This document shows, piece by piece, positions 47,851 to 54,777 of a DNA stretch of 55,052 nt. The translations under genes and the position numbers were made by a program. The stretch spans positions 1-55,052 of the forward strand of contig CAMYUM010000010.1 of NCBI GenBank assembly GCA_947301965.1, written 5' to 3'. The DNA comes from an uncultured Azospirillum sp. GTDB lineage: Bacteria > Pseudomonadota > Alphaproteobacteria > RF32 > CAG-239. The notes below the pieces were generated by a model. The model searched no databases and was not told the DNA's origin. It was given only the letters and a program-made list of their open reading frames with translations. Every line of letters starts with the position of its first letter. Within the stretch, counting starts at the first letter, position 1.

Positions 47851-48072
47851 ATGAGTGACCGAGTCGTTGACTTGATTGACCGAAAAATGAAAAACGCAAA
47901 GATTTCAAGATATAAGCTTGCGCAAGATAGCGGCGTAACTCAATCATCACTCAGTTATTTGTTTGATAAAAAGCGTCGCCCAACAATAGCTTATCTATTT
48001 AGACTTACCAATGCATTGAACATACATTTAGCAGATATAATTGCACAAGTTGAAAAAGATACCCAAAAATAA
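47851..48072 (+). CDS. XRE-family regulator, probable controller of the restriction-modification gene
   Basis: A 73-aa helix-turn-helix protein (VVDLIDRKMKNAKISRYKLAQDSGVTQSSLSYLFDKKRRPTIAYLFRLTNAL). The size and divergent position fit C-protein-type controllers. ATG 47851 is preferred: GAGAAG lies upstream, and ATG 47827 falls inside the predicted -10. A start at 47827 would give 81 aa. It probably binds the palindrome at 47775-47792, repressing the enzyme promoter and activating or tuning its own. Confidence 0.82.
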   Translation: MSDRVVDLIDRKMKNAKISRYKLAQDSGVTQSSLSYLFDKKRRPTIAYLFRLTNALNIHLADIIAQVEKDTQK

Positions 48073-48080
48073 CACCAAAC

Positions 48081-48110
48081 AAAAAAGCCCGATTTTCATC
48101 GGGCTTTTCT
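48081..48110. terminator. terminator, copy 1 of a duplicated hairpin
   Basis: AAAAGCCCGA/TCGGGCTTTT with a TTTTCA loop. It ends the XRE gene and the converging small membrane protein gene. The same 28 bases recur at 48451-48478. Confidence 0.88.
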
Positions 48111-48111
48111 T

Positions 48112-48321
48112 TCATTTATCATCATCTACCTTGCTAACCACCTTTATCTGACCACATAAAATCAGAATTATCTCCAAGCAAAAATTAAATACCTTCATAA
48201 TTCCGGTAATAAACCACATTATAACCGTTGCCACACCACACCCCACGCTGACAAACTTATGCCATACCTTTTTCCAGCTTATACTTTTATTATTTGTATT
48301 TGGTGTTTTGCTTTCTGTCAT
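48112..48321 (-). CDS. small membrane protein, 69 aa
   Basis: Not recognised. A short hydrophilic N-terminus (TESKTPNTNNKSISWKKVWHKF) precedes a long hydrophobic stretch (about residues 27-60, VGCGVATVIMWFITGIMKVFNFCLEIILILCG), enough for one or two membrane helices, and then VVSKVDDDK. A strong ribosome site (GAGAGGTAGG) and a -10 (TATAAT) upstream support expression. It lies between two copies of the same terminator, next to the restriction-modification island. Confidence 0.62.
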   Translation of the reverse strand: MTESKTPNTNNKSISWKKVWHKFVSVGCGVATVIMWFITGIMKVFNFCLEIILILCGQIKVVSKVDDDK

Positions 48322-48450
48322 AACCTACCTCTCTCACATCGCTGCACCTGTATTATAAAACACGTATATGAAAAATCAATTAAAAATCTAATCCCCACAC
48401 GCCGGCAACCACTCATCTCCCCCCATCAATGCCACTTTCTGACACCACAC

Positions 48451-48480
48451 AAAAAAGCCCGATTTTCATCGGGCTTTTTC
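48451..48480 (-). terminator. cyclophilin terminator, copy 2 of the duplicated hairpin
   Basis: Same stem and loop as copy 1 at 48081-48108, also preceded by ACACCA-like bases. It ends the cyclophilin gene. 48322-48450 holds no gene beyond the promoter of the small membrane protein. Confidence 0.85.
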
Positions 48481-48497
48481 GCTTAAAATCATCAACC

Positions 48498-49103
48498 TTA
48501 CAAATCGGCAATCACGGATAAGGATACAATTTCGTCCGGCTCACGCACCATACCATTAGCACCTGCTCCACGTTTTATCATATCTACAAACTCCATACCT
48601 GACGTAACCTCACCCCAAACAGTATATTGTCCATTCAGCCACGGTGCATCGGCAAAACAAATAAAGAACTGGCTGTCGCCTGAATCCGGATCCATTGCTC
48701 TTGCCATTGAAACCGTACCTCTGACATGCGGACGTTTATTAAACTCGGCTTTCAGCTTTTTGCCGCTACCGCCGGTTCCGGTGCCGTATGGACAACCTGT
48801 TTGTGCCATAAAACCGTCAATCACCCGGTGAAACTTCAATCCGTTATAAAAACCTTGGCGCACCAATTCTTTAATTCTTGCTACATGTTTCGGAGCATCC
48901 TCCTCAAACATCTCAATCACCACATCACCGTCTTTCAGTTTCAGCAACAATGAGTTTTCAGCATCTTTAACATTATACTTGGCTTTTTCTTTTTTGGAAC
49001 GAGTCGCACTTTGCGTCAGCTTTTTTGTTTCAACCGTACCGAGCTTTTGGGTATCGGCTTTGCCCAGTTTCATAGCCTCGGTATTCTTTAACAATTCCGC
49101 CAT
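48498..49103 (-). CDS. cyclophilin-type peptidyl-prolyl isomerase
   Basis: A 201-aa isomerase that speeds folding at proline bonds. The cyclophilin core runs from about residue 45 (NSLLLKLKDGDVVIEMFEEDAPKHVARI) with the active-site block FHRVIDGFMAQTGCPYGTGTGGSG, RGTVSMARAMDPDSGDSQFFI and the tryptophan in APWLNGQYTVWGEV. There is no signal peptide, so it is probably cytoplasmic. An N-terminal extension of about 45 charged residues (LKNTEAMKLGKADTQKLGTVETKKL) is unusual and of unknown role. Confidence 0.93.
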   Translation of the reverse strand: MAELLKNTEAMKLGKADTQKLGTVETKKLTQSATRSKKEKAKYNVKDAENSLLLKLKDGDVVIEMFEEDAPKHVARIKELVRQGFYNGLKFHRVIDGFMAQTGCPYGTGTGGSGKKLKAEFNKRPHVRGTVSMARAMDPDSGDSQFFICFADAPWLNGQYTVWGEVTSGMEFVDMIKRGAGANGMVREPDEIVSLSVIADL

Positions 49104-49154
49104 TTCAATCTCCTTCAGCTTATTTTTCTTTCTGCAATATATATAGGTATTGCT

Positions 49155-50114
49155 TTAGGCTTTCGCAACATCCAGAACATAATCAAGCCGCTGTTCAAAA
49201 TTCAGACCTTTGGGATAGTTGTTCTTAATGTTTTCCAACACATCGCGCATCCCTCGCCCGTTAGCGATTTGAATAGCTAACCCAGGACGCGCATTAAGTT
49301 CCAACATCATCGGACCTCTGAACTTGTCCAGCACAATATCTGCCCCCAAATAGCCCAAACCGGTCATATCATACCCTTTGACCGCAATCTCCAAATGTTC
49401 TCTCCAGAACGGCACCTGCAAATTCATCAAATCAGCTTTGGTGTCGGGATGGAACTTGACCGGGCGATTATGTTGCACTGCGGCAATTGCTTTGCCGGTT
49501 TTGATGTCTATTCCGACACCGACCGCACCTTGGTGCAAGTTGGCCCGTCCACCCGATTCTCTCGTTGCCAGACGCATCATCGCCATTGCCGGAAATCCCT
49601 GATAAACAATCACCCTCACATCAGGTATACCCTGAAAACTGTAATCTTGAAACTGGTTTGAAAAATGCACCATCTCTTCCAAAACCGCCACATCATAACG
49701 ACCGCCCAAACTGTACAGTCCGCTCAAAATGTTTGATATATGCTGATAGACTTCGTTGTAATTCAAAACTTTCTCTGAAGCGGTAACAAACTCTTTGTCG
49801 GTATATTTTTTAATCACCAACACCCCTTTACCGCCCGAACCGTGTGCCGGCTTGATCACAAATTCATCAAAACCTTTTACCAACTCCAAAAAGCTGTCAA
49901 CTTTGTTCTGCACCTCAATCACCCCGATCAAACGCGGAGTATTAATGCCGATTTTATTGGCCAATCCTTTGGTTTGCACTTTGTCATCAACCAGCGGATA
50001 TAAACTTCGCTGATTGTTTTGAGCAATAATATCATAGTTACGAGCGTTCATGCCAAGCACACCGGCGGCACGCAAAGCAGAAGGTCTGACCATGGATTTC
50101 AAACGCTCAAACAT
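49155..50114 (-). CDS. ATP-grasp alpha-L-glutamate ligase-like protein (RimK related)
   Basis: A 319-aa ATP-grasp enzyme. The ATP-binding loop is FVIKPAHGSGGKGVLVIKK, and metal-binding residues lie in MMLELNARPGLAIQIAN. This branch occurs in a three-gene cassette with a membrane transglutaminase-like protein and a retropepsin-like protease. Surveys of amidoligases predict a role in forming or modifying peptides or side chains. The TAATG overlap with the upstream gene (50114) indicates coupled translation. The acceptor substrate is unknown. Confidence 0.88.
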   Translation of the reverse strand: MFERLKSMVRPSALRAAGVLGMNARNYDIIAQNNQRSLYPLVDDKVQTKGLANKIGINTPRLIGVIEVQNKVDSFLELVKGFDEFVIKPAHGSGGKGVLVIKKYTDKEFVTASEKVLNYNEVYQHISNILSGLYSLGGRYDVAVLEEMVHFSNQFQDYSFQGIPDVRVIVYQGFPAMAMMRLATRESGGRANLHQGAVGVGIDIKTGKAIAAVQHNRPVKFHPDTKADLMNLQVPFWREHLEIAVKGYDMTGLGYLGADIVLDKFRGPMMLELNARPGLAIQIANGRGMRDVLENIKNNYPKGLNFEQRLDYVLDVAKA

Positions 50115-51646
50115 TATTTTTCCTTCTTAGCTAAAGGTGCAAAACGCATTAACTCGGTAACCCTATATCCCGTATATGTACCGAGCAACATAACAACAAA
50201 CAAAATAACCAAATTGAGTTCGTCAAATGCAAACATAATGTGGCGGATATATTCGTTCACAATCACAAAATAAGTAATAATCGCTACCAACACACTGTAA
50301 ACAATCTGCTTCATCGCGTTTTTGGCGCCCTCTTCTTCCCACGTAATTGAGGCACGTTCAATAATCCATGCCGTAATAATGATAGGGAAGAACAACGCAG
50401 ATGACGCAATCGACCAGTTCCAGTTATAACCGATGATTGCCAAGAACTGCATAATCAAAATTACAAAAATTACCACGGCCGAAATTCTCGGTACCAACAG
50501 CAAATTCAACTTCGACAAACCGGCACGAATTGCCACGCCCATGCCGATAATCAGTGCAAAACATACCAAACCGGCCCAAAATCCGGTTTCGACCAGCGAC
50601 ATTGCAATCAACATCGGTGTGAATGTTCCCATTGTCGATATACCGATAACGTTACGCATCAAAACAACTACCAAAATCGCTAACGGGAAAATCATCAACC
50701 ACTTCAAAGCGTTTTGTTGGTTAACCGGCAGGTTATAAATTGAATATCCGAAACTTGTTTGCTGGTTGGCCAATTTTGCACGATGGCCTGCCATTTTGAA
50801 AGACGAACGTAAAGATTTCATGACCGAATATTTAATGCTTGAATTCTCACCGCCGGTAACATCAAACATTGAATCTGCACCGCGTTGGAATACCACAAAA
50901 CTGCTCGGCAGACCTTTTTTGCCGGTTTTGATGTCATAGATCTTCCACATCTTGTCAATATAAGCCTCAATCATCACATCAGGCACAAAGGTTTTCTTTT
51001 CCTCTTGCAGTTTGATACCTCTGACCATTCGAGCCGAAACATTCTTCAGCGCCAACAAATCAATTATGGCCTGTGCCGTCTCTTTATTTGTGCTGCGTTC
51101 CGGCATAAAAGCCTGCACCGTTTGGTCAGGTGGCGTTTGATTGAGCAAAAAGATAACCTGTTGCACCGCATCGCCTTCCAGCTTTGAAGCGGTTTCCAAA
51201 ACCTCCATCGCAACATTCGTTTCCTGTTCCGACAAAACCGGTCTTACAATCTTATCAGCTCTAGCTGCCGGAGTCTTGCCGTTACTGTCAACATTGTCGT
51301 ACATTAAAACACGATAATAAACATCTTGATGTTTGGTCTTTGGTTTTGTCGTCAGAACAACCTTGTCTTTGGTCATGTTTACGGTGTATTTTGGAGCAAC
51401 CGTATCTTCATCCAAGACCTTAAAATCTTTTGAAGGTGTTGGGCGTGTAATCACTACCTTAATCGGATCACCCGTAGGCTCAAACGCAACATGGGCCTCA
51501 ACTGTCCATACCGCAGTTTTTTTCTTTGGTGCAAAACTAAAACCCCAATATCTGATCTTATAATATGCACTAATACCGGCGAACAATATCGACAATACCA
51601 AGCCGATAGTTAAAACAAATCTGACTGATTTTAGTTTTTGTAACAT
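50114..51646 (-). CDS. inactive transglutaminase fused to seven membrane helices
   Basis: A 510-aa inner-membrane protein. One N-terminal helix (about 9-30) leads to an extracytoplasmic part with a beta domain and a transglutaminase-like fold (NKETAQAIIDLLALKNVSARMVRGIKL, then KMWKIYDIKTGKKGLP). The usual catalytic Cys and His are missing, as in this named family. The C-terminal third has about seven membrane segments. It lies between the retropepsin-like and ATP-grasp genes of the cassette. Confidence 0.88.
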   Translation of the reverse strand: MLQKLKSVRFVLTIGLVLSILFAGISAYYKIRYWGFSFAPKKKTAVWTVEAHVAFEPTGDPIKVVITRPTPSKDFKVLDEDTVAPKYTVNMTKDKVVLTTKPKTKHQDVYYRVLMYDNVDSNGKTPAARADKIVRPVLSEQETNVAMEVLETASKLEGDAVQQVIFLLNQTPPDQTVQAFMPERSTNKETAQAIIDLLALKNVSARMVRGIKLQEEKKTFVPDVMIEAYIDKMWKIYDIKTGKKGLPSSFVVFQRGADSMFDVTGGENSSIKYSVMKSLRSSFKMAGHRAKLANQQTSFGYSIYNLPVNQQNALKWLMIFPLAILVVVLMRNVIGISTMGTFTPMLIAMSLVETGFWAGLVCFALIIGMGVAIRAGLSKLNLLLVPRISAVVIFVILIMQFLAIIGYNWNWSIASSALFFPIIITAWIIERASITWEEEGAKNAMKQIVYSVLVAIITYFVIVNEYIRHIMFAFDELNLVILFVVMLLGTYTGYRVTELMRFAPLAKKEK

Positions 51647-51657
51647 ACTTGCCCCTG

Positions 51658-52215
51658 CTATTTCAAAGTATTACTGATAGAAGTATCAACAACCGCACGA
51701 CCGGTCAAAATATTGCGTCCGATCAACCCCTGATAAGAAAATCTGTCTCTTTCCGCCAATGAAAACTGTGTTCTGATAATCTCCCCGCCGAAACGTACGC
51801 TCATCATTACCACAATACGGTCTTCTTTACCTTCGATTCTTTTGACCTTTTGCTGGCGAAGCACTTTTTTCTCAAAATGATATTTTTCACCGTGTTCACG
51901 ATTAATCAGATCAAATGAAACCCATTTTTCACCGTCACGTTCAAAAAGTGTACGATTCGCAACATCAATTGATGACGTTTCTGCCCCGGTATCAATACGA
52001 GCTAAAAACGGTTTTTTCATCGGCAAAAAATAAATCGGCTCAACTTCCCCGATAACCCCCAAACGGTGTTTGCTTGCGACATTTTTGACCGCATCGGTTT
52101 CAGGTGTTTTTACTTCAACTCCGGGCACGATTGCCGGACGAACATCACTGCGACAAGCGCTGTTGGCGAGCACGGCTGCCGCCAAAATCATAATTTTTAT
52201 CGGTAATAGTTTCAT
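51658..52215 (-). CDS. retropepsin-like aspartic protease lipoprotein (PF05618 type)
   Basis: A 185-aa exported protein with lipobox ANSAC (Cys21). The catalytic motif of retropepsins is present as ARIDTGAETSSI (DTG), followed by the flap region and GLIGRNILTGRAVVD. Family members were once annotated as ATP-dependent zinc proteases. It leads the three-gene cassette (gap of 11 bases to the transglutaminase gene). Periplasmic processing of the cassette's product is an inference. Confidence 0.88.
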   Translation of the reverse strand: MKLLPIKIMILAAAVLANSACRSDVRPAIVPGVEVKTPETDAVKNVASKHRLGVIGEVEPIYFLPMKKPFLARIDTGAETSSIDVANRTLFERDGEKWVSFDLINREHGEKYHFEKKVLRQQKVKRIEGKEDRIVVMMSVRFGGEIIRTQFSLAERDRFSYQGLIGRNILTGRAVVDTSISNTLK

Positions 52216-52370
52216 CTGTAATTCTTCTTTTTTTATATCATCTCATCTACAGAGCCTATTTAGCTTCAAAGCCGAAAAATTGTAAAGCAAAAAAAACGAG
52301 TTAGCCCAACATTTTTAATGACAAACATCTCAAAACAATGTACTATTTCAGCGACTCAACGGAGAACACG

Positions 52371-53390
52371 ATGCACAACAACAAAAAAGCCTTTTGGGTA
52401 CGTCTCAACAAAATAAAATATTATATCCGCCGTTTTGGTATTATCAAAACTGCCAAAAAACTCATTTTGCCGACTGTTACCGTAGCCGCACTGAATGTTT
52501 CCAACCTCAACGCACAGGAACAACGCCCGCAACAGTTATCTGACCGCGACAACATTGAAACTGTCAAAAATACCCTTGCCCACAACCGCAAAGTCGTGTT
52601 CAACCTCGGCAACGAAATAGATGCTCGTGCAGACTGGTTTGTTGACAATTTTTTGCTTGCTGCTCAAAAACATCTTGATGCATTGCAAAACTCTTCCAAC
52701 AAAAAAGACTACGTCAAATGCAACTTCTTTGATATTGTCTCACCGCGACGCAATTTGCCCGGCAGTACACCTTATTGCATAACTGCGCTCAATCGTGCTT
52801 TGATTGATGCCAACAAAATTGCCGGCGATCTTGACAATGTTCTTCCCAATCCCAACTCATCGGAGTGCTATTCTGCCAACGAGTGTAACGCTTTTGCTGC
52901 GTTTTTGCGCAAAAAAGGCTTCGGTGATTGTATTGATGAAGGCCGTATTGATTTCAACAAACTTCAGGCCGGAGATATCATTTTGACCGTGCGCAATCGT
53001 AACGGTGATCGTCACGCCCAACAATATATCGGCAAAAAGAACGGTAGCCACTATTGCCTGAGTTTTAACAGTGACGGCATTCGTGAACTGAAGAGCTCAA
53101 GTGCCATTGTCATTCATATGCATCAGCTTACTCGCAAGGCCATCATCAAAAACATGCAAAAAGAAAATCTGATTCCTCAAAAAGTTGTGCTTGATGACGT
53201 CGTTCTTCCTCTTGAGCAAGCCCGACGCATCCAAAGCTACTTGCTACGCGGACGAGAAAATCCCAATCAAAATGCTCCTTATTTGGCGGCCAATACATAC
53301 ACTCTTACTTCTCGTGATTTTGCTGCCGCTGAAAACAGGCAACCAAATTTGACAACAATTCGTCGTCAACGTTCCCGCACCAGAGGATAA
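52371..53390 (+). CDS. secreted NlpC/P60- or CHAP-like cysteine peptidase/amidase
   Basis: A 339-aa protein with a long basic N-terminus and a hydrophobic export signal (about residues 28-45, LILPTVTVAALNVSNLNAQ). The central part has a papain-like layout: a candidate nucleophile in STPYCITALNRAL, then LQAGDIILTVRNRNGDRHAQQYIGKKNG, where the GD and the His fit NlpC/P60-CHAP domains. Cell-wall peptide cleavage is plausible but unproven. Extra cysteines are present (SECYSANECNAF, GDCID). ATG 52371 has CGGAG; the longer frame at 52338 lacks a site. It is a single gene ending in a strong palindromic terminator. Confidence 0.75.
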   Translation: MHNNKKAFWVRLNKIKYYIRRFGIIKTAKKLILPTVTVAALNVSNLNAQEQRPQQLSDRDNIETVKNTLAHNRKVVFNLGNEIDARADWFVDNFLLAAQKHLDALQNSSNKKDYVKCNFFDIVSPRRNLPGSTPYCITALNRALIDANKIAGDLDNVLPNPNSSECYSANECNAFAAFLRKKGFGDCIDEGRIDFNKLQAGDIILTVRNRNGDRHAQQYIGKKNGSHYCLSFNSDGIRELKSSSAIVIHMHQLTRKAIIKNMQKENLIPQKVVLDDVVLPLEQARRIQSYLLRGRENPNQNAPYLAANTYTLTSRDFAAAENRQPNLTTIRRQRSRTRG

Positions 53391-53401
53391 GCACACAAAC
53401 A

Positions 53402-53435
53402 AAAAAGGAGTAAACCACGTGGTTTACTCCTTTTT
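53402..53435. terminator. 34-bp perfect palindrome, bidirectional terminator
   Basis: Two 17-base arms (53402-53418 and 53419-53435) are exact reverse complements with no spacer: A5, GGAGTAAACCAC and its complement, T5. It serves the NlpC-like gene and the converging orphan. Confidence 0.88.
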
Positions 53436-53450
53436 GCATCATCGCACAAC

Positions 53451-53888
53451 TTACAACGTTGTTGCCTCAAGCTCCCGTTTCAGATCGTCACCATCTCCCC
53501 ATCCCTGTTGATAGTAGAAGGTTACCGCCAGTGTCGCCATCTCCTGCAACGTAATCATCAGCGGAATTTCCTGCATGGCTTCCCACACAGCACTCATCTT
53601 TTTCCGATTACGTAATGCACTAAAAAGAGAACGACCATAATCTTTCAGCAAGCCCTCATAACTGTGATAGGTGTCCAATCTCTCACTCATTCGCCGAAAC
53701 ATAGGAACGTTGATTTCCCAATGCAGCATCTGCACCAGCAGATAAAAATCCAGCTGGGTATTCACATCTGACTGCATTTTCACCCCCCAAACAAGGTGTT
53801 TCACGAACGCTTGGAGGAACTCAGTCCGGTCTTTCTTTTGTATAACCGGTTCAAAGTAACGCAGGTCATACATTTTGTGATCATTCAT
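53451..53888 (-). CDS. orphan protein, 145 aa, SD-less
   Basis: Not recognised. It is soluble and probably all helical, rich in Met, Leu and aromatics (LVWGVKMQSDVNTQLDFYLLVQMLHWEINVPMFRRMSERLDTYH), with no signal peptide. The ATG at 53888 has no Shine-Dalgarno; the leader is AT-rich (TTTTTTTAGATATT). It has its own near-perfect promoter and a palindromic terminator. By eye its codon use resembles the neighbouring 176-aa orphan. Confidence 0.62.
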   Translation of the reverse strand: MNDHKMYDLRYFEPVIQKKDRTEFLQAFVKHLVWGVKMQSDVNTQLDFYLLVQMLHWEINVPMFRRMSERLDTYHSYEGLLKDYGRSLFSALRNRKKMSAVWEAMQEIPLMITLQEMATLAVTFYYQQGWGDGDDLKRELEATTL

Positions 53889-53918
53889 AATATCTAAAAA
53901 AATAAAACATTCTGGATA

Positions 53919-53947
53919 CTTATATCATATAGACAAAAATTTGTCAA
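53919..53947 (-). promoter_or_regulatory. promoter of the 145-aa orphan
   Basis: Minus strand -35 TTGACA (53942-53947), 17-nt spacer and -10 TATAAG (53919-53924). The spacer holds GTCTATA preceded by TTTTT, also seen in the promoter spacer of the acidic-tail orphan. GACAAATTTTTGTC is an inverted repeat over the -35 edge. Confidence 0.72.
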
Positions 53948-53948
53948 A

Positions 53949-53987
53949 CAAAAAAGGGAAAGCAGCTTCGGCCTGCCCTCCCTTTTT
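53949..53987 (-). terminator. terminator of the 176-aa orphan
   Basis: Stem AAAAAGGGA/TCCCTTTTT with an inner GCAG/CTGC stem, then T residues on the minus strand. It abuts the -35 of the next orphan. Confidence 0.82.
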
Positions 53988-53989
53988 CT

Positions 53990-54520
53990 TCAGTCTTCGG
54001 TTTGCACCATCTGCAGCATTTTCGCCGCGAAGTCCTCCGGTGTTCCCAATTTTTTCCTTACGAACAGTGAGATTGCAACGGAGTACAAATTCTGCATCCC
54101 CAGATACACGTCGTTCCGCCGTCTGATTTCTCGCAGAAGAACCCGATTACGATGGTTTTTTAACCACTTTATCGGACCTCCTTTGCAATATCTGGCCATA
54201 CGCTCGTCGCACATATCCAAAACCTCAAACGTTCTTTCCATTTCGGCGAGCATTCTGTCATCAGGAACATAGCTCATCGCCATGCACAGATTGGCAAAAC
54301 CTTTTTCAACAACGAACTGGATCAATTGATGATGACTTGCATCCCATGTAGAATAGGTGTCCGTGGACTCGTCCATTGGCCACATGCCGACTTTTTCCCA
54401 AAAATACAGCCCTTTTACCTCTGCGGCAAAAAGATTGATGTATTCCTCGGCAGTAGTGGCACTATACAGCTTCTCGAAACCTGCGTCTCTCACTTGACTG
54501 GTTGGTATAAAAATTTCCAT
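53990..54520 (-). CDS. orphan protein, 176 aa, SD-less
   Basis: Not recognised. It is soluble and helical, without signal peptide (EEYINLFAAEVKGLYFWEKVGMWPMDES..., MERTFEVLDMCDERMARYC). A basic middle (KWLKNHRNRVLLREIRRRND) could bind nucleic acid, but this is speculative. ATG 54520 is chosen; ATG 54559 overlaps the predicted -10. No Shine-Dalgarno (leader ATTATTAATAAATTACTGCCT). It has its own promoter and terminator and forms a pair with the 145-aa orphan. Confidence 0.62.
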   Translation of the reverse strand: MEIFIPTSQVRDAGFEKLYSATTAEEYINLFAAEVKGLYFWEKVGMWPMDESTDTYSTWDASHHQLIQFVVEKGFANLCMAMSYVPDDRMLAEMERTFEVLDMCDERMARYCKGGPIKWLKNHRNRVLLREIRRRNDVYLGMQNLYSVAISLFVRKKLGTPEDFAAKMLQMVQTED

Positions 54521-54554
54521 AGGCAGTAATTTATTAATAATATATTTTGCCCCA

Positions 54555-54583
54555 AGCATATACTCAGCTTACTTAACAGTCAA
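54555..54583 (-). promoter_or_regulatory. promoter of the 176-aa orphan
   Basis: Minus strand -35 TTGACT (54578-54583), 17-nt spacer and -10 TATGCT (54555-54560). Confidence 0.6.
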
Positions 54584-54641
54584 CGATTGTTTTATTTTTG
54601 TATTGACTATTACAAAAAAAATACTTATTAAGGTAGCTGTT

Positions 54642-54729
54642 GCCCTGATGGCGGAATTGGTAGACGCGCAAGTTTCAGGTACTTGTGACCGTTTTGGTCG
54701 TGGAAGTTCGAGTCTTCTTCAGGGCACCA
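54642..54729 (+). tRNA. tRNA-Leu, anticodon CAG
   Basis: Complete class II tRNA. Acceptor arm GCCCTGA pairs with TCAGGGC, followed by A and an encoded CCA. The D-loop has GGTAGACGC, the anticodon stem CAAGT/ACTTG encloses TTCAGGT (anticodon CAG), a long variable arm GACCG...TGGTC follows, and the T-loop is TTCGAGT. It reads CUG codons. Confidence 0.95.
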
Positions 54730-54730
54730 T

Positions 54731-54760
54731 AAAAAATCCCCTCAACCGAGGGGATTTTTT
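54731..54760. terminator. bidirectional terminator after tRNA-Leu
   Basis: Stem AAAAATCCCCTC/GAGGGGATTTTT with an AACC loop. It serves the tRNA gene and the converging beta-barrel gene. Confidence 0.88.
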
Positions 54761-54777
54761 GTTTTTGTATTATTAGT

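Noticed and set aside
48081-48480. Insertion sequence bounded by the duplicated hairpins
   Set aside because: No transposase gene or terminal inverted repeats; the repeats themselves are functional terminators.
54521-54559. Upstream ATG 54559 as start of the 176-aa orphan
   Set aside because: It overlaps the predicted -10 box and has no ribosome site; ATG 54520 follows the AT-rich leader found in the other orphans.
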